A stretch of 64,000 nucleotides of DNA from Gavia stellata. Lineage: Eukaryota > Chordata > Aves > Gaviiformes > Gaviidae. Below are positions 38,201 through 47,100 of the stretch, one piece after another. The notes below the pieces were generated by a model, which had not been told where the DNA came from, made no database searches, and saw only the letters and a list, made by a program, of their open reading frames with translations. A program made the position numbers and the translations under genes. Within the stretch, counting starts at the first letter, position 1. Every line of letters begins with the position of its first letter. The DNA lies in NCBI RefSeq assembly GCF_030936135.1, contig NC_082594.1, positions 102,835,020 to 102,899,019 of the forward strand, written 5' to 3'.

Positions 38201-41200
38201 TTGGTGCTCTGCAGCCTAGTTAGAGAGAGTCAAGTACAGTGATAAATTAGGAGGAGGAACTCAGTGAAGTCTCCCCAAAATAGATGCTAGAGATAAAAAG
38301 AGGTACCAAATGTACTAAGACTTGTTGGTCTGCAGTTTTGCTTTAAGGGTCAGCTATAAATAGTCAGGCTTTTCTTTTTTAGATCTTCGGCGATAGGCCG
38401 AAGTGCACGTGCGTGGGGAAGCTAGCGGAAGATTAAAAATTACAAAAGCCCTGACTTCACAGAAGCTAATTGTGTAGCCAAGCTTAACCATAAAGTAATT
38501 CCATTGCCTTCAGTTTTTATTGAAAGCGTCGCATTTCAGCTCTGTTAATTACTATAGGCTTCTTTAAGACTTTATTTATATGTGTGCTTAAGTATGTGTG
38601 CCTTTTACTGTTAGGGTCACAAATGTTTTCTGTTACTTTGAAAATCAATTTCTGAGTGGTTAACTACTAAGCAGTGCTTTGGACACTTGTTCTAAAAAAT
38701 AAATTCATCTGTTTCAGATGCTTTTAAAGGCTTTGTTGCTAAGAATGAGGAGAACACTAGATGATGATGTATTCATGCCCTTATATCCAAAAAAGTAAGT
38801 TTGCTTTCAACTATGATGATAGACCTTTATTAGCAAGTTGGTGTCTTCTGTCTGTAGTTAACAGGGGTTTTTTCCCAGTATGGTTCACTGGCTGCATACA
38901 GGAGATCTTTCATTATCATGCTGTGAGGATTTAGCAAAGAGAAGCAGGATGGAAGGGAATATTTATAGAAATGAACTGTGTGTGGGAAGGAGGAAGCCAG
39001 CAAACTCCAGACAGAGGTGGTCTTGGTTGCTCATTAAAGAAATCTCTTACTTTCCAGCATCTTAGAAAACAAGAACTCTGGTCCATATTTGTTTTTCCAA
39101 CGTCAGTTTTGGTCCTCTGTTAAGGTAAGTCAGTAAATACATCTGGTAAATCTTTGGTCTAGACAGTGTAGCAATAAAATCCTCTTCGAATTGTGGGAAA
39201 ATGGTAGATGGAAATTGCTTTAACTTTATTTGAAAGAACTCTAAATTAGGATTCTTAGTCTTTGATAATGCACTGTGCCCTGTTCAAAAGATTGCCAAGT
39301 GAAAGCACCATCATTTTAACTTGTATCTTATGGGTTTACTTAGCATACTCAACCCAGTTTTTTAATGTCATTGTGCTTGTCAGAATAAAATATGCTGCTT
39401 TTATTTCACTTATGTGGGAATGAGAGAGGTTGGTTTGTAATTTTTTTTTTAATATATATACACATACAGTGTGAGAATCTTCATGAAAAAACTTGGCCCC
39501 TTTTGGAAAGCCCACTGCTATTTGTAAAGTATAAGAGCATTTGTAATCTTAGTTTAATTGAAACGATAAAGAGCGTGAAAGAAAAAGTCTGTGTGTGGAA
39601 TACGCAATATAGTTTGCAAAGGTCTGTAAGAAGCTATGACTGTTGTAGTTTATTTCCAACAAAAGGCTGTGAAGAACATTAACTCCCAGCTGAATAGGAA
39701 AGTAAAGTATGAGACTGATGTTGATTGAACTGCTGATCTCCATGATCACACAAACAGAACTCTTATCTGGAATTTTCTATTTAAATTGCAGCAGCGAGGG
39801 AGACTATTCTGAATAGGTTTGCAATCACTTCATTTACTTAAAATATTTGGCACTGAATTCTTTCACTTTGAAATAAAAGTCAACTTCTTAAATGCTGTCT
39901 AGAGCAAAAAATGCACAAAGCTCACTTATTAAAATGCTGTTGTTTAAAAGTGAAACAAATCGCTTAGTTAGGGCTTGCGTTTCTTTTAAGAGTGGAATTG
40001 CCTGCTTCTGGCAATATCTATCAGAGCCTGGGCAGTTCAGAAGTATGCATGCTGTTACCACTGTTTTATTTTAGGGAAACATTAAAAATACAGCTCTCTT
40101 GCGCTAGCAAGTCAGTTACAGCATCACAGACGAGCAGAAATAGAAGCTGGGAGGCAAGTGCTCCTTTACTGTTTCCTGATGATCTGCCTCAACAGTAAAC
40201 TGCTGGCTGCATTCATTTATACGAAGCTGGCAGCAATTCTCCACAGGCCGTATGCCAGTGGGGAATAACAGCTGTACAGTTGGCTTAGCCAGCACTTACC
40301 CATATGACACCTTCTGTGTCTCTTGTGTCACCGTGCCTTGGAAATAAGGGTGTGTTGACAGCATAATTGGGGATTTCATTGACAAAGGGGCTGTGAATTT
40401 GGCCCTGTATGGCATATGCTAGGCCTGACTTGGCTGGACATTGATGTCAAATATTGAGAACAAGATGGCTTAAAACTTTAATTCTTTTTTTCTGATTTCC
40501 TGTGCAAAACATGAGCAAAGTTGAGGTGGTGGTGGTTGTATGACAATTCATAACGCTCTAGGCTGGTACTTTATGGATTCCGAATATTTTTGAAGCTAAC
40601 AGAAAGCATATTTCCACTGCTTACCTTGGTGATGCTGTTGCATTTGAAGAGGCTCTAGAGTGTTTCATCAGCTTCCTGGTTTCACTACATTTTTAAAATA
40701 CTTATTTTCCCTGTGTTGTATTTTCAGTTATTAGGAAACTTTCTCCAGTGGTATGGAATCCTTTCAAACAAAACTCTCCAGGAACTGTCAATAGATGGTC
40801 TGCTAAATAGATATATTCTTATGGCTTTTCAAAACTCTGAGTATGGAGAGGACAGCATTAAGAAAGCCCAGAGTGTGAGTAAAATCAAACAATGTTTAAA
40901 ATCACTTGTAATTAACAAATTTCAGCTGAAGAAAAAATGTAGTTAAAACTTGAGGTTACCTATTAAATCTTGGATTTGATATCTCAAGGTTGTAATGTCA
41001 GTGAAAAATAGATTATTTTCTTTCTTTAGTTTGTGTATTTTAAAAAAAGAACCTTCTCTGGCTCATACCTCTGGATAGTTAAGGTATAGTGTAGGTTGGT
41101 TTTTTTTTTTTTAGATTTCTCACTCTTTCAGTCAGTTGGGCCTTGCTGCAACCTTAACCTGGCAGGCTTCACAAGTCATGTTAGATAGCTTTTAAAATTT

Positions 41201-43657
41201 TGTTATGTTGTGTTTAACTTTCTTTTTCCTGTTATGTCTAGGTAATTGCTTGCTTTCCTAAACAGTGGTTTGCTAATCTAAAAGGAGACAAAACTATTTC
41301 TCAGCTAGAAAACTTCTGTAGATACCTTGTTCATCTGGCTGATACAATTTATAGAAACAGCATTGGTTGCTCTGATGTGGAGAAAAGAAATGCGAGGTAA
41401 TTTATTTTGAGTTAATACAGTTGCAATTCTTGTGCTTTGTGTTATTTTGCTGATGCATGCAAACATGGGTAAATATCTCTGTACTGCTGCATGTCTTTTG
41501 AAACTTCTTTGAACTCAAGATGTTATGGTATGGTAGACAGGGAGATTTTTAAGGTGTCTGAAAACAGCAACTGCTGTGGAAATCTTTAAATGTTCATAAT
41601 ATACTCTGCACTACTGCTTAGTGTTACTCATTCTGGCAAATTTTGTAGCTACTGGTTTTGGACTGTTCCACCTTGTGAGCCTGTTGCAGATTCCTGTATA
41701 ATGGCTTCTAAATTACAAACTGTGCTTTTGTATGCAGTACAAAAGTTCTGACTTTATTTACACAACCAACTAGATGAACCTGTTATTCCCTAGATTGAAG
41801 AATCATTTTACTTGTATCTGATAACCAGTGTAATTAAAAGTTTGGATTAGATGCATAAATGTTACTGCTGGCCAAGTAACCTGAAATGCTATGGGTGTAT
41901 TGTTTTTAAGCAATGATAAACTTAAAAACCAAATTGTTGCACTGATGTGCGGGAATATAACAAGACTGGAAGATTGTTTATTTCTGTGCTGTTGCATGAG
42001 AAGGAGAGGTTTCAAGTTCAATAGTTCTGTTGTTCCAGCAAACCTGAAACTTGGAAAGATGAACCCCCTTGCTATCTGCATTAGTCGTTCGTGATAGTTG
42101 AACTTGCTTGAGCCATTGTTGAGTTACTCTTCAATTATTGAGGCCTTCTGGGGGATTAGATCCTTTTCCCTTTTTGATCTAAGGCATAGCACTGAAACAT
42201 AGAGACAGAAATTTCCCTTAAACCATATCAGAAAAATCTTGGTTAAGAGGTTGTTTTAGTTTTTTTCTGGTATCAATTTTTTTTCCATTTACCATGTTGG
42301 TTATTAGACGCTTTTCTGTCTTCAGAGTCACTTTTGGATGTGGCATATGAATCATCTCATTTTTAGAGAACACCGAGCTTTGTGCCACACTGGGTTGTGC
42401 TCAAAGAACTTTTTATCCACTCTCAGAACTTTGTGTCCAAAGTATAATAGTAGTGTCACATACCAATTTAAATTTCCCAATGATTCAAATTCAAAAGAGA
42501 CTTATTACTCCTTCTTTTCTAAACCAAAAATGCCTAGCCTATCATGATACTGGAATTGAAATGAAGGAGTTGGGAGAGAATCCAGTAGAGATTAAACTTT
42601 CTCTCCTTTGGTAGCCTGTTTCTAAATTTGAAAGAACTTTTCTTTACCAGCTGAAATGATAACTTGGTAAAACTTTGTATTGGAAGAGAAACACCTAATT
42701 AATCTTCTTTTTCCTAGTAAGTACTAATTTAATTTCTATCTCCTGTCCTCCTGCTTTTTCCTGGCATTTAACAAATCTGTTGCCATTGCCCCCATTGAGT
42801 AGATAAAATAAGTCTGCAGCAGAAATACTACTTTTTATAACTGAAGAATGTCATGTCTTTTCATATAAAACCTAGTACAGTTGTTTGAAACAAAAATGCA
42901 TTGATTTGTGCCGGGGAGGTGTATCTTTACAGTTTTCAAATTGTTGGATGCTTTTTCACAGATCAGCTAGGTTAATTTTTAAGATTAATTTTTTAACTTC
43001 TATTATTTTTTTGTGAGACTGGTCTAAATTTCATGTCCATCCTCCTAGCAAGATACCAAAATTGTTCTTGACAGCCGGAGAAGTACAGTCCTCCTAGCAG
43101 TGTGTTCACTCGAAGCTTCCTAGATTGACCTGAATTGTAATGCAGTTGATTGGTGGCAAGCTTCATACCTTTTTAAGGCATGCATTAAAGCATCCTTGCT
43201 GCCTTGACTTTTTTTTTTTGGCTTAAACATTAGTTACCAAGAGAGCTGTGACTCATTGCACAGTAGCGTAAGTAATCCAAGACTTTTTCTTGAGATTGTA
43301 CTGCATCTGGTATTACACCATATTATATGATTAATTTCTACTTGCAAAATAAATTTTTCAATTTCAGTACGAAGCTGATAACCAACTTATTTTATCAGAC
43401 TAAACGAGTGGAGAAGATGATGTGAAGTTATCTGAAACTGATTTGCTATATGGATTCATAATGTAGTCTTCTGTTCAAATATTAATACTTGTACGTGATT
43501 GTTCCATTCCTGTATTGACTTCTCCTTCCTCTTTTTTAGGGAGCACATAAAGCAGATCATAAAGCTTCTAGCAAGTATCCGAGCACTGGATCATGCTGTG
43601 ACAATTGCAAATGATCACAACGTAAAAGAGTTAAAGATTTTAATAGAAGGAAAATAG
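16789..43657 (+). CDS. PAXBP1: PAXBP1 (GCFC1), complete gene, 18 coding exons
   Basis: PAX3/PAX7-binding protein 1, a nuclear adaptor reported to link Pax3/7 to histone H3K4 methyltransferase complexes, and a member of the GCF C-terminal-domain family with GCFC2 and TFIP11. The 18 exons sum to 2868 nt (955 residues plus stop), and every junction keeps frame. The start reads MFRKARRVNVRKRNDS, as in mammals. In order: an acidic low-complexity N-terminus with P7 at residues 108-114, a basic nuclear-localisation-like stretch at 125-136, an acidic cluster at 293-306, a charged helical region (about 430-600) and the GCFC domain from roughly 600 to 860, ending in LIEGK. The human protein, as recalled, has 917 residues; the surplus of about 38 is all in exon 1. 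Intron 5 needs a GC donor; the others begin GT. Confidence 0.97.
18947..19075 (+). CDS. PAXBP1: PAXBP1 coding exon 2
   Basis: Acceptor ttctcttttaaag, donor gtaact. Encodes the EEVFKVKKSSYSKK segment and the KEYKEDLEKSK helix (residues about 152-194). Intron 2 (19076-20629) is AT-rich with a long T run near 20529-20547 and no other feature. Confidence 0.96.
20630..20806 (+). CDS. PAXBP1: PAXBP1 coding exon 3
   Basis: Acceptor gtcttgccag, donor gttggt. Encodes an acidic segment (SEHGEEEMEVESEKEEEKP) then GGAFSSALSSLNVLRPG, residues about 195-253. The donor is weak at +3 to +5. Intron 3 (20807-22131) shows no gene or repeat that I recognise. Confidence 0.96.
22132..22353 (+). CDS. PAXBP1: PAXBP1 coding exon 4
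   Basis: Acceptor atctatctctag, donor gtaaaa. Encodes EIPDAAFIHAARKKRQMARE, the GKGRLVRED motif and an acidic DASDDEDDDEK cluster (residues about 254-327). Intron 4 (22354-22969) is unremarkable. Confidence 0.97.
22970..23073 (+). CDS. PAXBP1: PAXBP1 coding exon 5, followed by a GC splice donor
   Basis: Acceptor tgtattaag; encodes GIEGSDDEALV to RKGINIPQ (residues about 328-362). The exon ends CTCAG and the intron begins gcatgt, a GC donor. Using the nearest GT (four bases later) would shift frame and meet TGA in exon 6, so the GC site is required for the conserved PQ|VQ junction. Intron 5 (23074-23924) ends attccattag. Confidence 0.94.
23925..24145 (+). CDS. PAXBP1: PAXBP1 coding exon 6
   Basis: Acceptor tattccattag, donor gtagga. 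Encodes SQPAEVN, a Tyr/Ser/Gly-rich stretch (YYQNTYQTLSYGSSYG) and NEMTPVTIDLVKKQLKDR, residues about 363-435. Intron 6 (24146-25093) contains a C6-A-C5-A-C7 run at 24769-24788. Confidence 0.97.
24769..24788. repeat. C-run cluster C6-A-C5-A-C7
   Basis: Three cytosine runs separated by single A, in PAXBP1 intron 6. On the opposite strand this is G-rich and could support a quadruplex if the longest run is split. Confidence 0.7.
25094..25283 (+). CDS. PAXBP1: PAXBP1 coding exon 7
   Basis: Acceptor cattgcccttcag, donor gtaagg. Encodes LDSMKELHKANRQQYEKHQQ, the SSGGIGEQYKFLQEMRGYV motif and DLLECFSEK, residues about 436-499, mostly helical and probably coiled coil. Intron 7 (25284-30036) is the longest, 4.75 kb: AT-rich, with simple repeats (25307-25329, 25930-25980, 27480-27524, an A run near 29344-29358) and no recognised gene. 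Confidence 0.97.
25307..25329. repeat. T10-A13 palindromic homopolymer pair
   Basis: Ten T are followed directly by thirteen A, about 23 bases after the exon 7 donor. In RNA this would make a self-complementary A/U stem. Confidence 0.85.
25930..25980. repeat. AT-dinucleotide microsatellite
   Basis: Interrupted (TA)n with a short (CA)4 at its end, in PAXBP1 intron 7. Confidence 0.85.
27480..27524. repeat. TG/TA compound microsatellite
   Basis: (TG)5 tata (TG)5 tatatacacgtacatatatg in PAXBP1 intron 7. A plausible polymorphic marker. Confidence 0.88.
30037..30160 (+). CDS. PAXBP1: PAXBP1 coding exon 8
   Basis: Acceptor gtatttttacag, donor gtcagt after a lone A (TCA A|gtcagt), a non-consensus exon end. 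Encodes VPLINELESAMHQLYKQRAS and RLVQRRQDDIKDESSEFSSH (residues about 500-540). Intron 8 (30161-32436) has a T run near 30477-30491 and otherwise nothing seen. Confidence 0.96.
32437..32536 (+). CDS. PAXBP1: PAXBP1 coding exon 9
   Basis: Acceptor gtaattttacag, donor gtagag. Encodes NKALMAPNLESFGRDR and YQEQVKRRTAEREAR (residues about 541-573). Intron 9 is 32537-32994. Confidence 0.97.
32995..33110 (+). CDS. PAXBP1: PAXBP1 coding exon 10
   Basis: Acceptor gatccttttcag, donor gttaga. Encodes the basic RARRRQAREQTGKMADHLEG segment and GLSSDDEETSTDITNFNMER (residues about 574-612). Intron 10 (33111-35430) contains an old sense CR1/L3-like fragment (33985-34285) and a short antisense CR1 fragment (35065-35160). 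Confidence 0.97.
33985..34285 (+). mobile_element. Old sense CR1/L3-like LINE remnant
   Basis: Collinear with the sense 3' part of the old amniote CR1/L3-like family: 'gaggaattaaacagttttgg' then 'actcttcagctaggag' near 34055-34085, 'ttacttcccacagaaagtg' near 34164, and 'gtggttgtggagaccc' with 'aacagattaaaaaagc' near 34210-34250. No frame survives. Recognised from memory of the consensus, so boundaries are approximate. Confidence 0.5.
35065..35160 (-). mobile_element. Short antisense CR1 3' end
   Basis: The + strand reads 'gggttggaaggagcctggag', 'atcagctgttccaaactccc' and 'agagcaaggccagc', the reverse complement of a diverged CR1 3' terminus. About 95 bases, in PAXBP1 intron 10. Confidence 0.65.
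35431..35630 (+). CDS. PAXBP1: PAXBP1 coding exon 11
   Basis: Acceptor ctcccccaccag, donor gtaagg. Encodes KVFEDVLESFYSIDCIKSQF, EAWRSKYFASYKDAYIGLCL and PKLFNPLIRLQLLIWTPLE (residues about 613-679), the start of the best-conserved GCFC core. Intron 11 (35631-37654) shows nothing recognisable. Confidence 0.98.
37655..37799 (+). CDS. PAXBP1: PAXBP1 coding exon 12
   Basis: Acceptor cttttttattag, donor gtatag. Encodes GKCRDFETMLWFESLLFYGC and LLPTIVERVVLPKLT (residues about 680-727). Intron 12 is only 159 bases (37800-37958). Confidence 0.97.
37959..38080 (+). CDS. PAXBP1: PAXBP1 coding exon 13
   Basis: Acceptor aatctcttacag, donor gtaagt. Encodes VISENIWDPFSTTQTSRM and DGYPSVVNAENKNTQ (residues about 728-768). 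Intron 13 (38081-38717) carries the palindromic element at 38362-38456. Confidence 0.98.
38362..38456. repeat. 95-bp imperfect palindrome with CpG-containing core
   Basis: The ends agtcaggctttt and aaaagccctgact are inverted copies, and the arms continue inward (agatcttcggc against gcggaagatt), so one strand can fold into a long imperfect hairpin. Inside is a perfect 7-bp stem, cttcggc-gatag-gccgaag (38385-38403). The core has six CpGs in about 40 bases, unlike the surrounding intron. It could be a MITE-like DNA transposon copy or a hairpin RNA locus. The CAGG/CCTG ends recall hAT elements, but no matching 8-bp target duplication is seen. Confidence 0.6.
38718..38794 (+). CDS. PAXBP1: PAXBP1 coding exon 14
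   Basis: Acceptor atctgtttcag, donor gtaagt. Encodes MLLKALLLRMRRTLDDDVFM and PLYPK (residues about 769-793). Intron 14 is 263 bases (38795-39057). Confidence 0.97.
39058..39124 (+). CDS. PAXBP1: PAXBP1 coding exon 15
   Basis: Acceptor cttactttccag, donor gtaagt. Encodes NILENKNSGPYLFFQRQFW and SSVK (residues about 794-816), the shortest coding exon. Intron 15 (39125-40727) contains no recognised repeat or gene. Confidence 0.97.
40728..40874 (+). CDS. PAXBP1: PAXBP1 coding exon 16
   Basis: Acceptor gtattttcag, donor gtgagt. Encodes LLGNFLQWYGILSNKTLQEL and SIDGLLNRYILMAFQNSEYG (residues about 817-865). Intron 16 is 367 bases, with a T run near 41099-41114. Confidence 0.98.
41242..41396 (+). 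CDS. PAXBP1: PAXBP1 coding exon 17
   Basis: Acceptor gttatgtctag, donor gtaatt. Encodes VIACFPKQWFANLKGDKTI and ENFCRYLVHLADTIYRNSIG (residues about 866-916). Intron 17 (41397-43539) is 2.1 kb with only homopolymer runs. Confidence 0.98.
43540..43657 (+). CDS. PAXBP1: PAXBP1 coding exon 18 (terminal)
   Basis: Acceptor cctcttttttag. Encodes EHIKQIIKLLASIRALDHAV and ends NVKELKILIEGK followed by TAG, the conserved C-terminus. Confidence 0.98.
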
Positions 43658-44160
43658 ACTTTTCTGACAACTCATTTTGAGCTTTAAAATCATTCCTGAT
43701 GTGTAATTTATGTACATATGTAAAGTTTCTTAAACTGTAAAGTATTGATCTCTGTTTTAATACAAAGTGCATTCTTATATACAGCATCCTTAAAAGAAAA
43801 AAAAAAAAAATCCCCAAAAACAAACAAAAAAAACCCCCAGAAAAAACCTGACTTCTTTGAAAACAAAAATGGAATCCCAAGATTGTCATCTTTCCAGAAA
43901 TCAGATTTTCCTTAAAGTTTCTCAAAAATCTTGTTTACAAAAATACTTTGTACCCATGATCAGTAGTCATCTACTCCTGTTAATTGTTCCATGGTTAACT
44001 GGAATGTGTGTAATATATTATGTGTAATACAATGTATGCATATATTTATACCACCATGTTGCTTTCACACTGGATATAGAGATCTTGTACTGTTGGAATA
44101 AGCTTTTCATTTGCTGAAAAATACTTGTTTTGACAATAAAATGATCATATTATTGGTCAA
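43658..44160 (+). other. PAXBP1: PAXBP1 3' UTR
   Basis: AT-rich sequence after the stop, with an A-rich tract (about 43795-43840), running to a canonical AATAAA at 44135-44140. Cleavage is expected 10-30 bases further on. Later AATAAA hexamers near 44884 and 45071 could give longer isoforms. Confidence 0.75.
44135..44140 (+). terminator. PAXBP1: PAXBP1 poly(A) signal AATAAA
   Basis: The first canonical hexamer after the stop codon (about 480 bases), followed by T-rich sequence. Confidence 0.7.
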
Positions 44161-47100
44161 AAGGGCTGGCAAAACATTCAAATATGTGAAAATCATTTGA
44201 GCTAAAGAGTAGAGACTTTCAAATGGAAACTGATCCTTAAAAAGCAGTTGTGCTGCACTTAAATTGGAATAGCTAAAAAATTACTTGCATTCAGAATATG
44301 GAACTCTTAAGACTGTTCTTAGAAACAAAACAGAAAGGAAAACCCAAATCAGTGCTTAATTATTTTTTAATACAGGCATACAATGAGTACTTGTGCTTAT
44401 TGTGCAAGTGTACATGACAGCACTTCCTAAACCCCAAACACTTCTCGTTTTGTAGGAGTAATAGTTTACCTATGGACTCTGGTTCCTTGTGCAAATTGGT
44501 TAAATTCACTATTTGTGTCTTTTTGTGGGTTTTTTATTGTTTTTTTTAACGTCATACCTGGAACCTGTTTCTTCTGATTGGTATGGCTAAAGATATCAAG
44601 CAAAATGAAGGTGAAGAAAATTTTATATCCTATGATTTGAAGTCTTTATATTGTAGTAAATATTCAAATGTTGCATTTCCCACTAAATACCATCTAAGAA
44701 TAGTCTTGCAAAAAAAACATTTAATTTAAAAGTAAATTAAAAAGAAAACACTTTAAAAACCTGGTGATTTACATCGGAACACTGGTGACTTGATCTTGGG
44801 GTCCAATGCATGGGAAGAGCTGTAGTAGCCTTGGATTAAGAGCTATTTCCAGGTGTGCCCTACTTTTGGGGGGAACTGTAGCAATAAATTGGCATACTGA
44901 ATAGCATAAGAAATCATTGTATTTTATGCTCATGTCATGTGGTATAAACGAGTATATTAAAAATGTACAATTTGTAACATGCACACTTCATTTGGACACT
45001 GAACAATTGTTTTTCTGAACTGTTGGGATTGATGGAGTACATTCAGAAATACCTGCTTTTAAAAATTGTTTCAATAAACTCATCTGTCAAGGAGCTGTTG
45101 CAGTGCAACTTGGTAAGCTTTATTCCTTTAGGAAGGTAGTAAAGGAAAAGATACGCATGCTGGCTGACTCTTATTTCAGTATACCAGAAAGAAAAAATCG
45201 TCCTTAGAAGGTGGATTTTTAGAGTGAACAAAAGTGTATTTACTTTGAAAAAGCAATAGGATAAACACTGGAATTCATATACCTACATAAAAAGCAGTTA
45301 AGATATTTTCAAAAGATTATCATGCTGGTAGTCTCATGATGCAACAGTGACAGATTTGACCTTTTCTGTGCTTAAAATTTACTGATTTTAGTATTTTGTT
45401 AGACTGAAGAGGACACAAATAATCCATGCTACCAATGTTTCTAAAAGAGTATTTATACTTAAGTGACTTAATCATCAGAGAGATTCAAAGTTGTAGACGG
45501 TTTAATTTACAGAGGGAGAAGAAGGTAATGAAAAATAGGCAAAATGAGATTTTTAAAATTTTTTTTACAAGGTGGAACAATACTGTACAGAGACTTTTCT
45601 GCATCTTAACGCATGCCTGCCTTCTAGTCACAGGATCTCCAGGGGTAAGGACGCATAGTTCAGACACCTTTTGTCTAGTTTCTTTCTAGTCTAGCCACTG
45701 CAGTATAAAGCTCAGTGAAGTTTAACTTCCCAGCTTGAGGATAAAGCCTTTTAACACAGGCTTTTATGGTACAACAAAACTGCTGGTATTCAGAATAGCT
45801 GCTACCCTTACACCTGTGATTTATGTATCTGTGTGCATGGGGTGAGTATATTCTGTGGACAGAATACAATATGCTCAAGCAGTTATAAAACCTGTGCTGC
45901 TAAGTTAGCTTGGTTGTCCAACTGGATAGTTAGTGTTACTGTTTGCAAACCAATGTAAACAGCTAGTATTACTGCAGGGGTGAAAATGTACTTTATCTCT
46001 ATTTGGCTATTTTAGACAATGGAATTCCTTCAACTGAAATTACTGACACAGTTGCAAAAATTCAGAAGCCTGTCCTCTCTGAATATATTAACATAAGTAC
46101 ACATTGTGTTCTTTCAAATTTGTTCAGAATCACTGAGTAACAGCCTCAAATGCCAAAGATTTTCACTGTTTTTTCTACATCTAGAATTTTGACTGCCATC
46201 TAATACTGAAGCTGCAAGGTGGCAGATTCAGATTTCAACACTGGAAAATATGGCAAGTACTTGAACAGGAGCTGTCAGAGTTTGGATTTTCAGTTATGAA
46301 ATTTTTCAAACAGCAGGGGTAATAAAGCTAGAAAGCGCAGGAAAAGGGTTGGAGTCAACTATTCTCTTGGTGCCAGGTGCCTCTGTCGAAAAAGATGGCT
46401 CGTTCACAAAAGTTGGTCAACAGTAATCTGTCCGCTCTGACAGCCCTCTCAGCCTTGCTCTGCTGTCCAGCCGATCTCCCTGTGGTGGTGGTGCGCTTGG
46501 CTGGGTGGGGCTAATAAAACAACAGTAACTGGATTTGGTTTGGAAATCATGTTTATTCACACTCTCTACTTACTGCCTTTCTGGGAAGAATACTTGTAAT
46601 GAGTCATTCCCTCAGTCTCTCCTCCCTGGCTGTAGTTCAGGGAGGAGAAAAGCTATAGGTTCAAGCCATCGGTTATCACCTCAAACTTTGCTTTTCTTCT
46701 AATAGTGTATGTGTATATATATATGTAACTACAAAACTTAAATGCAGGTTTATAACTGGTTTCAGTAAGTGTGCACACTACTAATGGAGCTCCAGACTAG
46801 TGAGGCTCCATTTTAATTTATTATTAAAAATACAGGCATTTTGCTCCAATTCGGATTGTGACTAGGACTGTAAGGGAGGGAATGAAGAGAGTATCTTCCT
46901 TGTAACCTCATTATAAATTATGGCTACAGAGAATCTTTTTTTCAAGTTAGCCTGCAGCCATTTTCCTAATTACCTGCTGCAGAATATTACACTTAGCCCA
47001 TCCTCCCTCTACTACAATGACAGCATGTGGCTATAGAGTCTAAGCCCTTGCGCACTTGAGGAGTTTCTCCTTCCTATCCCCACGCAATGTCACGTTGGGA

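Noticed and set aside
38385-38403. Inner hairpin as a rho-independent terminator
   Set aside because: This is a vertebrate intron; the sequence is not followed by a T run and the mechanism does not apply.
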